Source: Chamaelirium japonicum
Taxonomy: Eukaryota > Streptophyta > Magnoliopsida > Liliales > Melanthiaceae
Length of the DNA stretch: 64,000 bases
Direction of reading: 5' to 3'
NCBI GenBank assembly: GCA_947650365.1
Contig: CANTAL010000131.1
Coordinates: 434,001 to 498,000 of the forward strand
Part shown: positions 47,001 to 57,443 of the stretch, in pieces
Layout of the letters: every line of letters starts with the position of its first letter
Numbering within the stretch: the stretch's first letter is position 1
Notes under the pieces: generated by a model
Seen by the model: the letters and a program-made list of their open reading frames with translations, nothing else
Databases searched by the model: none
What the model was told of the DNA's origin: nothing
Program-made: the position numbers and the translations under genes

Positions 47001-50000
47001 GTATGTACGAATGAATTAGAATGGATTGTACGAATAAGTAAGAATGGATCGTAATAATGAAATAGAATGGATTGTACAAATGAATTAGAATGGATCGTAT
47101 GAATGAATTTGAATGGATCTGGATCGTACGAATGAAATTGAATGGATACATTCGTGCGAATGAATTAGAATGGATCGTGCGAATGAAGTAGAATGGATTG
47201 TACGAATGAATTAGAATGGATCGTATGAATGAATTAGAATGGATCGTGTATCTCATACGATCCATTCTAATTCATTCATACGATCTATTCTAATTCTTTC
47301 GCACGAATGTATCCATTCTAATTCATTCATACGATCTATTCTAATTCATTCGTATGATTCATTCTAATTCAATCGTACGATCCATTCTAATTCATTCGTA
47401 CGATCCATTCTAATTCATTCGTACAATCTATTCTATTTCATTCGTACGAATGTATCCATTCTATTTCATTCGTACAATCCATTCTATTTCATTCGTACGA
47501 TCCATTCTTACTCATTCGTATGATCCATTCAAATTCATTCGCACGAATGTATCCATTCTAATTCATTCGTACGATCCATTCTAATTCATTCGTACGATCC
47601 ATTATAATTCATAAGTACGATCCATTCTAATTCATTCATACGATCCATTCTAATTTATTTGCACGAATATATCCATTCTAATTCATTCATACGATCCATT
47701 CTAATTCATTCATACGATCTATTCTAATTCTTTCGCACGAATATATCCATTCTAATTCATTCATACGATCCATTCTAATTCCTTCGTACGATCCATTCTA
47801 ATTCTTTCGTACGATCCCTTCTAATTCCTTTGTACGACCTATTACATTTCATTCGTATGATCCATTCTAATTCCTTTGTACGATCCATTCTAATTCATTC
47901 GTACGGATCGTGTGAAAGAATTAGAATGGATTGTACGATTGAATTAGAATAGATCGTGCGAATGAATTAGAATGGATCGTACGAATGAATTAGAATGGAT
48001 CGTATGAATGAATTAAAATGGATACATACGAATGAATTAGAATGGATCGTATGAATGAATTAGATTGGATCGTATGAATGAATTAGAATGGATCGTGCGT
48101 CGTACTAATGAATTAGAATGGATCGTATTAATGAATTAGAATGGATCGTGCGAATGAATTAGAATGGATCGTACGAATGAATTAGAATGGATCGTATGAA
48201 TGAATTAGAATGGATACAAACGAATGAATTAGAATGGATCGTATGAATGAATTTGATTAGATCGTATGAATGAATTAGAATGGATACATTCGTGCGAATG
48301 AATTAGAATGGATCGTATGAATGAATTAGATTGGATCGTATTAATGAATTTGAATGGATCGTGCGAATGAATTAGAATGGATCGTACGAATGAATTAGAA
48401 TGGATACATTCGTGCGAATGAATTAGAATGTATCATACGATTGAGTAAGAAAGGATCGTACAAATGAAATAGAATAGATCGTACGAATGAAATAGAATGG
48501 ATTGTATGAATGAATTAGATTGGATCGTACGAATGAATTAGAATGGATCGTACGAATGAATTAGAATAGATACATTCGTGCGAATGAATTAGAATGGATC
48601 GCACGAATGAGTAAGAATGGATTGTACGAATGTATTCGTGCAAATGAATTAGAATGGATCGTATGTACAAATGAATTAGAATGGATCGTACGAATGAGTA
48701 AGAATGGATCGTACGAATGAAATAGAATGGATTGTACGAATGAATTAGAATGGATCGTACGAATGAATTAGAATGGATCGTGTGAAAGAATTCGAATGGA
48801 TTGTACGAATGAAATAGAATGAATTATATGAATGAATTAGAATGGATCGTACGAGTGAATTAGAATAGATCATACGAATGAATTAGAATGGATACATTCG
48901 TGCGAATGAATTAGAATGGATCGTACGAATGAGTAAGAATGGATCGTACGAATGTATTCATGCAAATGAATTAGAATGGATCGTATGTACAAATGAATTA
49001 GAATGGATCGTACGAATGAATTAGAATGGATCGTGTGAAAGAATTAGAATGGATTGTATGAATGAATTAGAATGGACCGTACGAATGAATTAGAATGGAT
49101 CATATGAATGAATTAGAATGGATTGTACGAATGAATTAGAATGGATCGTACGAATGAAATAGAATGGATCGTACGAATGAATTAGAATGGATACATTCGT
49201 GCGAATGAATTAGAATGGATCATACGAATGAGTAAGAATGGATCGTACGAATGAATTAGAATGGATCGTGTGAAAGAATTAGAATGGATTGTATGAATGA
49301 ATTAGAATGGATCGTATGAATGAAGTAGAATGGATCGTATGAATGAATTAGAATGGATTGTATGAATGAATTAGAATGGATCGTACGAATGAATTAGAAT
49401 GGATACATTCGTGCGAATGAATTAGAATGGATCATACGAATGAGTAAGAATGGATCGTACGAATGAAATAGAATGGATTGTACTAATGAATTAGAATGGA
49501 TGGTACGAATAAAATAGAATGGATCGTAATCTAATTCATGCATACGATCCATTCTAATTTATTTGCACAATCTATTCTAATTCATTCGTACGATCCATTC
49601 TAATTCATTCGTACGATCTATTCTAATTCATTCGTACGATCCATTCTAATTCATTCGCACGAATGTATCCATTCTAATTCATTCATACAATAAATTCTAA
49701 TTCATTCGTACGATCCATTCTAATTCATTCGTACAATCCATTCTTACTCATTCGTACGATCCATTCTAATTCATTCGTACGATCTATTCTAATTCATTTG
49801 CACGAATATATCCATTCTAATTCATTCGTACGATCCATTCTAATTCATTCGTACGATCCATTCTAATTCATTCATACGATCCATTCTAATTCATTTGCAC
49901 GATCCATTCTAATTTATTCGCACGAATGTATCCATTCTAATTCGATCCATTCTAATTCATTCGCACGATCCATTCTAAATCATTCGCACGAATGTATCCA

Positions 50001-52492
50001 TTCTAATTCATTCGTACAATCCATTCTAATTCCTTCGTACGATCCATTCTTACTCATTCGTATGATCCATTCTAATTCATTCGCACGTGTACGAATGAAT
50101 TAGAATGGATCGTACGAATGAATTAGAATGGATCGTATGAATGAATTAGAATGGATTGTATGAATGAATTAGAATGGATCAAATGAATGACGATCCATTC
50201 TAATTCATTCGTACGATCCATTCTAATTCATTCGTATGATCCATTCTAATTCATTCGCACGAATGTATCCATTCTAATTCATTCGTACGATCCATTCCAA
50301 TTCATTCGTACGATCCATTCTATTTCATTCGCACGATCCATTCTAATTCATTCGCACGATCCATTCTAATTCATTCGCACGATCCATTCTAATTCATTCA
50401 TACGATCCATTCTAATTAATTCGTACAATCCATTCTAATTCATTCGTACAATTCATTCTATTTCATTCGTACGATCCATTCTTACTCATTCGTACGATCC
50501 ATTCTAATTCATTCGCACGAATGTATCCATTCTAATTCATTCGTACGATCCATTCTAATTCATTCGTATGATCCATTCTAATTCATTCATAATGTACGAT
50601 CCATTCTAATTCATTCGTACGATCCATTCTTACTCATTCGTACGATCCATTCTAATTCATTCGCACGAATGTATCCATTCTAATTCATTCATACGATCCA
50701 TTTTAATTCATTCGTACGATCCATTCTAATTCATTCGCACGAATGTATCCATTCTAATTCATTCGTATGATCTATTCTAACTAATTCGCACGATCCATTC
50801 TAATTCATTGGATTGTGCGAATGAATTAGAATGGATCGTACGAATGAATTAGAATGGATTCATTCGTACGAATGAATTAGAATGGATCGTGCGAATGAAT
50901 TGAATGGATCATACGAATGAATTAGAATAGATTGTACGAATGAATTAGAATGGATCGTGCGAAAGAATTAGAATGGATTGTATGAATGAATTAGAATGGA
51001 TCGTGCGAATCAATTAGAATGGATCGTACGAATGACTTAGAATGGATCGTATGAATGAATTAGAATGGATCGTGTGAATGAATTAGAATGGATCGTATGA
51101 ATGAATTAGAATGGATCGTGCGAAAGAATTAGAATGGATTGTATGAATGAATTAGAATGGATCGTGCGAATGAATTAGAATGGATCTACGAATGACTTAG
51201 AATGGATCCGTACGATCCATTCTAAATCATTCGTACAATCCATTCTATTTCATTCGTACGATCCATTCTAATTCATTTATACGATCCATTCTAATTCATT
51301 CATACGATCTATTCTAATTCATTCATACGATCCAATCTAATTCATTCATACGATCCATTCTAATTCATTCGTACAATCTATTCTAATTCATTCGTACGAT
51401 CCATTCTAATTCCTTCGTACGATCCATTCTAATTCTTTCGTACAATCCATTCTAATTCATTCGTACAATCCATTCTTTTTCATTCGTACGATCCATTCTT
51501 ACTCATTCATACGATCCATTCTCATTCATTCATACAATCCATTCTAATTCCTTCGTACGAATGAATTAGAATGGATCGTACGAATGAATTAGAATGGATC
51601 GTATGAATGAATTAGAATGGATACATTCGTGCGAATGAATTAGAATGGATCATACGAAGGAATTAGAATGGATCGTACGAATGAATTAGAATGGATCGTA
51701 CGAATGAATTATAATGGATCATACGAATGAGTAAGAATGGATCGTACGAATGAAATAGAATGGATTGTACGAATGAATTAGAATGGATCATACGAATAAA
51801 TTAGAATGGATTGTATGAATGAATTAGAATGGATCGTACGAATGAATTAGAATGGATCGTACGAATGAAATAGAATGGATTGTACGAATGAATTAGAATG
51901 GATCGTACGAATGAATTAGAATGGATCGTGCGAATGAATTAGAATGGATCGTGTGAAAGAATTAGAATGGATTGTATAAATGAATTAGAATGGATCGTTT
52001 GAATGAATTAGAATGGATCGTACGAATTAATTAGAATGGATACATTCATGCGAAAGAATTAGAATAGATCGTATGAATGAATTAGAATGGATCATATGAA
52101 TGAATTAAATGGATATATTCGTGCAAATGAATTAGAATGGATCGTATGAATGAATTAGAATGGATCGTATGAATGAATTAGAATGGATACATTCGTGCGA
52201 ATGAATTAGAATGGATCATACGAATGAGTAAGAATGCATTATATGAATGAATTAGAATGGATCGTATGAATGAATTAGAATGGATCGTGCGAATGAATTA
52301 GAATGGATCATGCGAATGAGATAGAATGCATACAAATGAATTAGAATGGATCATACATATGAATTAGAATGGATCATATGAGTGAATTCGAATGGATCAT
52401 GCGAATGAATTAGAATGGATTGTACGAATGAATTAGAATGCATCGTGCTAATGAGTAAGAATGGATCGTATGAATGAAATAGAATGGATTGT
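41071..52492. repeat. Segmental satellite duplication, copy A2
   Basis: Direct copy of A1 (11,965-22,616), with the same strand-switch series: reverse from 42,239, 42,831, 45,098, 45,673, 47,255, 49,530, 50,189 and 51,208, forward in between. Compared with A1 it lacks about 241 bp near 43,490-43,520, about 98 bp near 44,780 and about 69 bp more before 47,242. It has about 190 bp extra between 47,242 and 49,522, and about 990 bp extra near 50,545-51,520. It sits directly between two direct copies of unit B. Confidence 0.87.
50545..51520. repeat. Extra segment of about 990 bp inside copy A2
   Basis: A1 and A2 align at offset 28,888 before this point and 29,877 after it, so A2 carries about 990 bp that A1 lacks. 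The extra piece is itself satellite: reverse, a forward block at 50,808-51,207, then reverse. It includes an odd joint, ATTCATAATGTACG, near 50,588. The piece could be a gain in A2 or a loss in A1. Confidence 0.7.
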
Positions 52493-52496
52493 ACGC

Positions 52497-55155
52497 GATC
52501 CATTCTAATTCATTCGTACGATCCATTCTAATTCATTCGTACAATCCATTCTATTTCATTCGTACGATCCATTCTTACTCATTTGTACGATCCATTCTAA
52601 TTCATTCATGCGAAGGAATTAGAATGGATCGTATGAAGGAATTAGAATGGATACATTCGTGCGAATGAATTAGAATGGATCGTACGAATGAATTAGAATG
52701 GATACATTCGTGCGAATGAATTAAAATTGATCATACGAATGAATTAGAGTGGATCGTGTGAAATTATTAGAATGGATTGTATGAATGAATTAGAATGGAT
52801 CGTATGAATGAATTAGAATGGATCGTGCGAATGAATTCGAATGGATCGTGCGAATGAAATAGAATGGATACATATGAATTAGAATGGATCATACGAATGC
52901 ATTAGAATGGATCGTATGAGTGAATTCGAATGGATCGTGCGAATGAATTAGAATGGATCGTACGAATGAATTAGAATGGATACATTCGTGCGAATGAATT
53001 AGAATGGATCGTGCGAATGAATTAGAATGGATCGTACGAATGAATTAGAATGGATACGAATGAATTAGAATGGATCATACGAATGAATAAGAAAGGATCG
53101 TACGAATGAATTAGAATGGATCGTATGAATGAATAAGAATTGATCGTGCGAATGAATTAGAATGGATTGGGCGAATGAATTAGAATGGATCGTACGAATG
53201 AATTAGAATGGATCGTACGAATGAGTAAGAATGGATCGTACGAATGAAATAGAATGAATTGTACGAATGAATTAGAATTGATACATTCGTGCGAAAGAAT
53301 TAGAATAGATCATATGAATGAATTAGAATGGATCGTATGAATGAATTAGAATGGATCATACGAATGAGTAAGAATGGATCGTATGAATGAATTAGAATGG
53401 ATCGTACGAATGAATTAGAATGAATAAGAATGGATCGTACGAATGAATTAGAATGGATACATTCGTGCAAATGAATTAGAATAGATCGTACGAATGAATT
53501 AGAATGGATCGTACGAATGAGTAAGAATGGATCGTACGAATGAAATAGAATGGATTGTACGAATGAATTAGAATAGATCGTACGAATGAATTAGAATGGA
53601 TCGTGTGAAAGAATTAGAATGGATCATGTGAAAGAATTAGAATGGATTGTATGAATGAATTAGAATGGATCGTACGAATGAATTAGAATGGATTGTATGA
53701 ATGAATTAGAATGGATCGTACGAATGAATTAGAATGGATACATTGGTGCGAATGGATTAGAATGGATCATACGAATGAGTAAGAATGGATCGTATGAATA
53801 AAATAGAATGGATTGTACGAATGAATTAGAATGGATCGTACGAATGAAATAGAATGGATCGTAATCTAATTCATTCATACGATCCATTCTAATGCGAATG
53901 AATTAGAATGGATCGTATGAATGAATTAGATTACGATCCATTCTATTTCATTCGTACGATCCATTCTAATTCATTCGTACAATCCATTCTATTTCATTCG
54001 TACGACGCACGATCCGTTCAAATTCATTCGTATGATCCATTCTAATTCATTCGCACGAATGTATCCATTCTAATTCATTCGTACGATCCAATCTAATTCA
54101 TTCGTACAATCCATTCTAATTCATTCGTACGATCCATTCTAATTCATTCATACGATCCATTCTAATTCATTCATACCATCCATTCTAATTCTTTCACACG
54201 ATCCATTCTAATTCAGTCGTACGATCCATTCTAATTCATTCGTACAATTCATTTGTACGATCCATTTTTACTCATTCGTACGATCCATTCTAATTCATTC
54301 GTACGATCTATTCTAATTCATTTGCACGAATGTATCCATTCTAATTCGTAAGAATGATTCGTACGATCTATTCTAATTCATTCGCACGATCCATTCTTAT
54401 TCATTCTTACTCAATAGCACGATCCATTCTAATTCATTCGTACAATCCATTCTAATTTATTCGCACGATCCATTCGAATTCACTCATACGATCCATTCTA
54501 ATTCCTTCGTATGATCCATTCTAATTCATTTGTATCCATTCTATTTCATTCGCACGATCCATTCGAATTCATTCGCACGATCCATTCTAATTCATTCATA
54601 TGATCCATTCTAATTCATTCATACAATCCATTTTTACTCATTCGTATGATCCATTCTAATTCATTTGCACGAATATATCCATTCTAATTCATTCATACGA
54701 TCCATTCTAATTCATTCATACGATCTATTTTAATTCATTCACACAATCTATTCTAATTCATTCGTACGATCCATTCTAATTCATTAGCACGATCCATTCT
54801 AATTCATTCATACTAATTCATTCGTACAATCCATTCTAATTCTTTCACACGATCCATTCTAATTCATTCGTACAATCTATTATAATTCATTCGAATGGAT
54901 CATCGTATGAATGAGTAAGAATTAGAATGGATTGTATGAATGAATTAGAATGAATTAGAGTGGATCGTACGAATGAAATAGATCGTATGAATGAATTAGA
55001 TTGGATCGTGGATACATTCGTGCGAATGAATTAGAATGGATCGTACGAGTGAATTAGAATGGATCGTACGAATGAAATAGAATGGATTGTACGAATGAAT
55101 TAGAATGGATCGAACAAATGAATTAGAATGGATCGTGTGAAAGAATTAGAATGGA
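52497..55155. repeat. Satellite unit B, copy B2
   Basis: Direct copy of B1, starting at the joint GATTGTACGCGATCC where A2 ends. It carries foldback P4. The match to B1 is lost at about 55,155. With B1 and A2 it makes the order B1-A2-B2, a tandem arrangement with a period of about 14.1 kb. Confidence 0.85.
53857..53938. repeat. Foldback P4, perfect 37-bp arms, 8-nt loop
   Basis: The arms 53,857-53,893 and 53,902-53,938 are perfect inverted copies. The loop GCGAATGA is at 53,894-53,901. The mirror symmetry continues imperfectly for a total arm length of roughly 110 bp. Confidence 0.9.
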
Positions 55156-56405
55156 TTCTATGAATGAATTAGAATGGATCGTATGAATGAATTAGAATGG
55201 ATACATTCGTGCGAATGAATTAGAATGGATCGTGCGAATGAAATAGAATGGATCTGACGAATGAGTAAGAATGGATCGTACGAATAAAATAGAATGGATC
55301 GTACGAATGAATTAGAATGGATACATTCGTGCGAATGAATTAGAATGGATCGTATGAATGAATTAGAATGGATCGTACGAATGAATTAGAATGGATCGTA
55401 CGAATGAAATAGAATGGATTGTACGATTGAATTAGAATGGATCGTACGAATGAAATAGAATGGATTGTACGAATGAATTAGAATGGATCGTACGAATGAC
55501 TTAGAATGGATCATATGAATGAATTTGAATGGATCGTGTGAATGAATTAGAATGGATCGTACGAATGAATTAGAATGGATTGTATGAATGAATTAGAATG
55601 GATCGTATGAAAGAATTAGAATGGATCGTGCGAATGAATTCGAATGCATCGTGCGAATGAAATAGAATGGATACAAATGAATTAGAATAGATCATACGAA
55701 TGAATTAGAATGGATTGTATGAGTGAATTCGAATGGATCGTGCGAATGAATTAGAATAGATCGTACGAATGAATTATAATCGATACATTCGTGCGAATGA
55801 ATTAGAATGGATCGTGCGAATGAATTAGAATGGATCGTACGAATGAATTAGAATGGATCGTACGAATGAATTAGAATGGATACGAATGAATTAGAATGGA
55901 TACATTCGTGCGAATAAATTAGAATGGATCATACGAATGAGTAAGAATGGATCGTACGAATGAATTAGAATGGATCGTATGAATGAATTAGAATTGATCG
56001 TGCGAATGAATTAGAATGGATCGTACGAATGAATTAGAATTGATACATTCGTGCGAATGAATTAGAATGGATCATACGAATAAGTAAAAATGGATCGTAC
56101 GAATGTATTCGTGCAATTGAATTAGAATGGATCGTATATACGAAGAATTAGAATGGATCGTACGAATGAGTAAGAATGGATTGTACAAATGAAATAGAAT
56201 GGATTGTACGAATGAATTAGAATGGATACATTCATGCGAAAGAATTAGAATAGATCGTATGAATGAATTAGAATGGATCGTATGAATGAATTAGAATGAA
56301 TCATACGAATGAGTAAGAATGGATCGTATGAATGAATTAGAATGGATCGTACGAATGAATTAGAATGAATTAAAATGGATCGTACGAATGAATTAGAATG
56401 GATAC
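55156..56405 (+). repeat. Forward satellite; partial unit B3 cut by the retrotransposon
   Basis: All forward monomers. From about 55,560 it follows B1 and B2: GCGAATGAATTCGAATG at about 55,630 pairs with 38,715, GGATACGAATG at 55,878 with 38,940, and the GGATACATTCATGCGAAAG region at 56,222 with 39,193 (offset 17,029). The copy ends exactly at GATAC (56,401-56,405), where the LTR starts. In B1 and B2 the same place continues ATTCGTGCAAATG. Confidence 0.82.
56401..56405. other. Probable 5-bp target site (GATAC) at the insertion
   Basis: The last five satellite bases before the LTR are GATAC. Ty3/gypsy elements usually duplicate 4-6 bp on insertion. Only one side is visible, so the duplication itself is not shown. 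Paralogous uninterrupted sites are at 39,372-39,376 and 53,456-53,460. Confidence 0.6.
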
Positions 56406-56811
56406 TGTGGGGGAAAATCTTCGTGCCGACCCGAAGACTTCGCAGCACCAGTCAATAGAAGTTCGAGTCGAAGAGATCGTTGTTCGATCTGTCGATTGGA
56501 GTTGCAGCTTTTGATATGTAAACAGAGAGTTCAATCAGAGATAGTGTTGACACAAGAAGTGATCTCGGAGTTCAGCCGAAGCCTACGTCTCCGTGCTATA
56601 GGGAGCAACCCGAATTTACTAACACTTGTATTGAAGTGATCTCGACAAGCCGAGTATCACTGAAGTCGCTCTAATCCCTTCAAAGGAAAGAAGAAGATCA
56701 AAGAGAGATGGAAGATGGAAAGCTGAGAAATTCCAGAGCTCTGGATTCTGAAAATCAGATCTCAGAGTGGAAATCAGAAATTTCGGAACCCTTTATATTC
56801 GAAGGCTCTGC

Positions 56812-56819
56812 TATTTATA
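56812..56819 (-). promoter_or_regulatory. TATA box of the LTR promoter
   Basis: On the minus strand the sequence reads CTATAAATAGCAGAGCC, a strong plant TATA context. Transcription would start roughly 25-35 bp further left, at about 56,780-56,790, marking the U3/R border. It lies downstream of the 43-bp repeats in the element direction. Confidence 0.75.
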
Positions 56820-56924
56820 GGATTCTCTGGTGGTAAATGGCGGTTCTGGCTGCAGTATCTGGGGATCCTCCGGGTAGAGCTGGTGGGTCCCGTTGCTATT
56901 TCCTGGGGGATTCCATAGGCTCTT

Positions 56925-57040
56925 GGGCCCACCAGGCAGGGCCAGTGGGTCCCGCTATAGTCTTCGTGGGCCCACCAGGCAGGGCCGGTGGGTCCCGATG
57001 TAGTCTTCGTGGGCCCACTAGGCAGGGCTGGTGGGTCCCG
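56925..57040 (-). repeat. 43-bp tandem repeat in U3, about 2.7 copies
   Basis: Copies start at 56,925, 56,968 and 57,011, exactly 43 bp apart, each opening with GGGCCCACCAGGCAGGGCC or a close form. Each holds GGGCCCAC, and the last two the palindrome GTGGGCCCAC, which fits the known plant TCP-factor sites (GGNCCCAC, GTGGNCCC). They lie about 105-220 bp upstream of the LTR TATA box, where enhancer repeats are expected in U3. That TCP proteins bind here is inference. Confidence 0.8.
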
Positions 57041-57076
57041 CTGTTTGCAGACTTCTTGCCAAAATTTGCACCCACA

Positions 57077-57091
57077 GTTACCCCCTCCAAG
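57077..57091 (-). promoter_or_regulatory. Polypurine tract next to the 3' LTR
   Basis: On the minus strand this reads CTTGGAGGGGGTAAC directly before the LTR start TGTGGG. A purine run at this place primes plus-strand DNA synthesis in LTR retrotransposons. Only part of the span is pure purine, so its exact limits are uncertain. Confidence 0.7.
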
Positions 57092-57195
57092 TTAGCTAGA
57101 GATCATCTGGCTGGCTTGGATTCGTGGTGCACAGCTAACGACCCCCTGGTACGCACATAGAGAAGCTTTGTCGAGTATTAGCGTTTTGAAAAACA

Positions 57196-57394
57196 GACTG
57201 ATCGGTCAATTTTGACTGATCGGTCAAAATGGACCGATCAGTCAAACTTGACTTATCGGTCAAACTCGACCGATCGGTTGAATTTGATCGATCGGTCAAA
57301 ATTGACCGATCGGTTGAATTTTGACTGATCGGTCAAACTTGACCGATCGGTTGAATTTGACCGATCGGTCAAAATTGACCGATCGGTTAAATTC
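57196..57394. repeat. 18-bp tandem repeat, about 11 copies
   Basis: Units such as GACCGATCGGTCAAAATT follow head to tail every 18 bp, starting at about 57,196. GACCGATCGGTC is a perfect 12-bp palindrome. Alternate units end GGTC or GGTT. This is the simplest form of the sequence that makes up the 118-bp array next to it, and may be its seed. The bases between the purine tract and 57,196 show nothing I can name. Confidence 0.85.
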
Positions 57395-57443
57395 AACCGG
57401 TCAAGGTTGGGATGATCGGCCAAAAACGGAGGTATTTTGCCCA

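Larger units (their letters stand above)
1..56405. repeat. Short-period satellite array, 23-bp monomer, both orientations
   Basis: The whole stretch is made of a 23-bp monomer, AATGAATTAGAATGG followed by ATCGTACG, or its reverse complement. A 28-bp variant has ATACATTCGTGCG as its second half. Other recurring variants have GAGTAAG or GAAATAG in place of GAATTAG, or start AAAGAATTAG. They recur in a preferred order (28-bp form, CATACG form, GAGTAAG, GAAATAG with TGTACG, plain, GTGTG, AAAGAATTAG), giving higher-order units of about 210-240 bp in many blocks. Orientation flips about 84 times by eye. The monomer holds the 12-bp perfect palindrome ATTCGTACGAAT across each unit junction, so a strand flip at that point leaves no scar. 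I see no gene in it. Open frames here translate to repeats such as IHSNSFVRSILIHS and only reflect the monomer. Satellite status is certain; family name and chromosomal site are unknown. Confidence 0.98.
56406..57076 (-). repeat. 3' LTR of the Tat element, 671 bp
   Basis: It begins TGTGGGGG at the satellite junction and ends CACCCACA, giving 6-bp inverted ends TGTGGG/CCCACA and the usual TG...CA. A purine tract abuts the 57,076 end on the element strand, which fixes this as the 3' LTR of a leftward element. In the element direction U3 runs from 57,076 to about 56,790, and R and U5 continue to 56,406. Open frames on either strand (56,837-57,160 and 56,896-57,090) follow the repeats in U3 and are not genes. 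Confidence 0.88.

Noticed and set aside
46888-47265. Open frame of 125 residues in the satellite, and similar ones at 18,134-18,430, 25,060-25,284, 38,353-38,556 and elsewhere
   Set aside because: They translate the monomer (IHSNSFVRSILIHS repeats). A 23-bp unit cycles through all three frames every 69 bp, so chance open stretches are expected. No start context, codon pattern or domain supports coding.
1-56405. CRISPR-like array of short repeats
   Set aside because: The units are contiguous variants of one another with no unique spacers, occur on both strands, and sit beside a plant retrotransposon.
1-56405. Centromere or telomere repeat
   Set aside because: The monomer is not a telomere motif and is much shorter than most centromere satellites. 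Nothing in the sequence shows where on a chromosome the array lies.
56245-56448. Minus-strand open frame crossing from LTR into satellite
   Set aside because: It spans an insertion junction and its product is mostly satellite translation.
56837-57160. Plus-strand open frame in the LTR
   Set aside because: It follows the 43-bp U3 repeats (GPPGRAGGSR-like units) and has no family resemblance; the minus-strand frame at 56,896-57,090 is its mirror.
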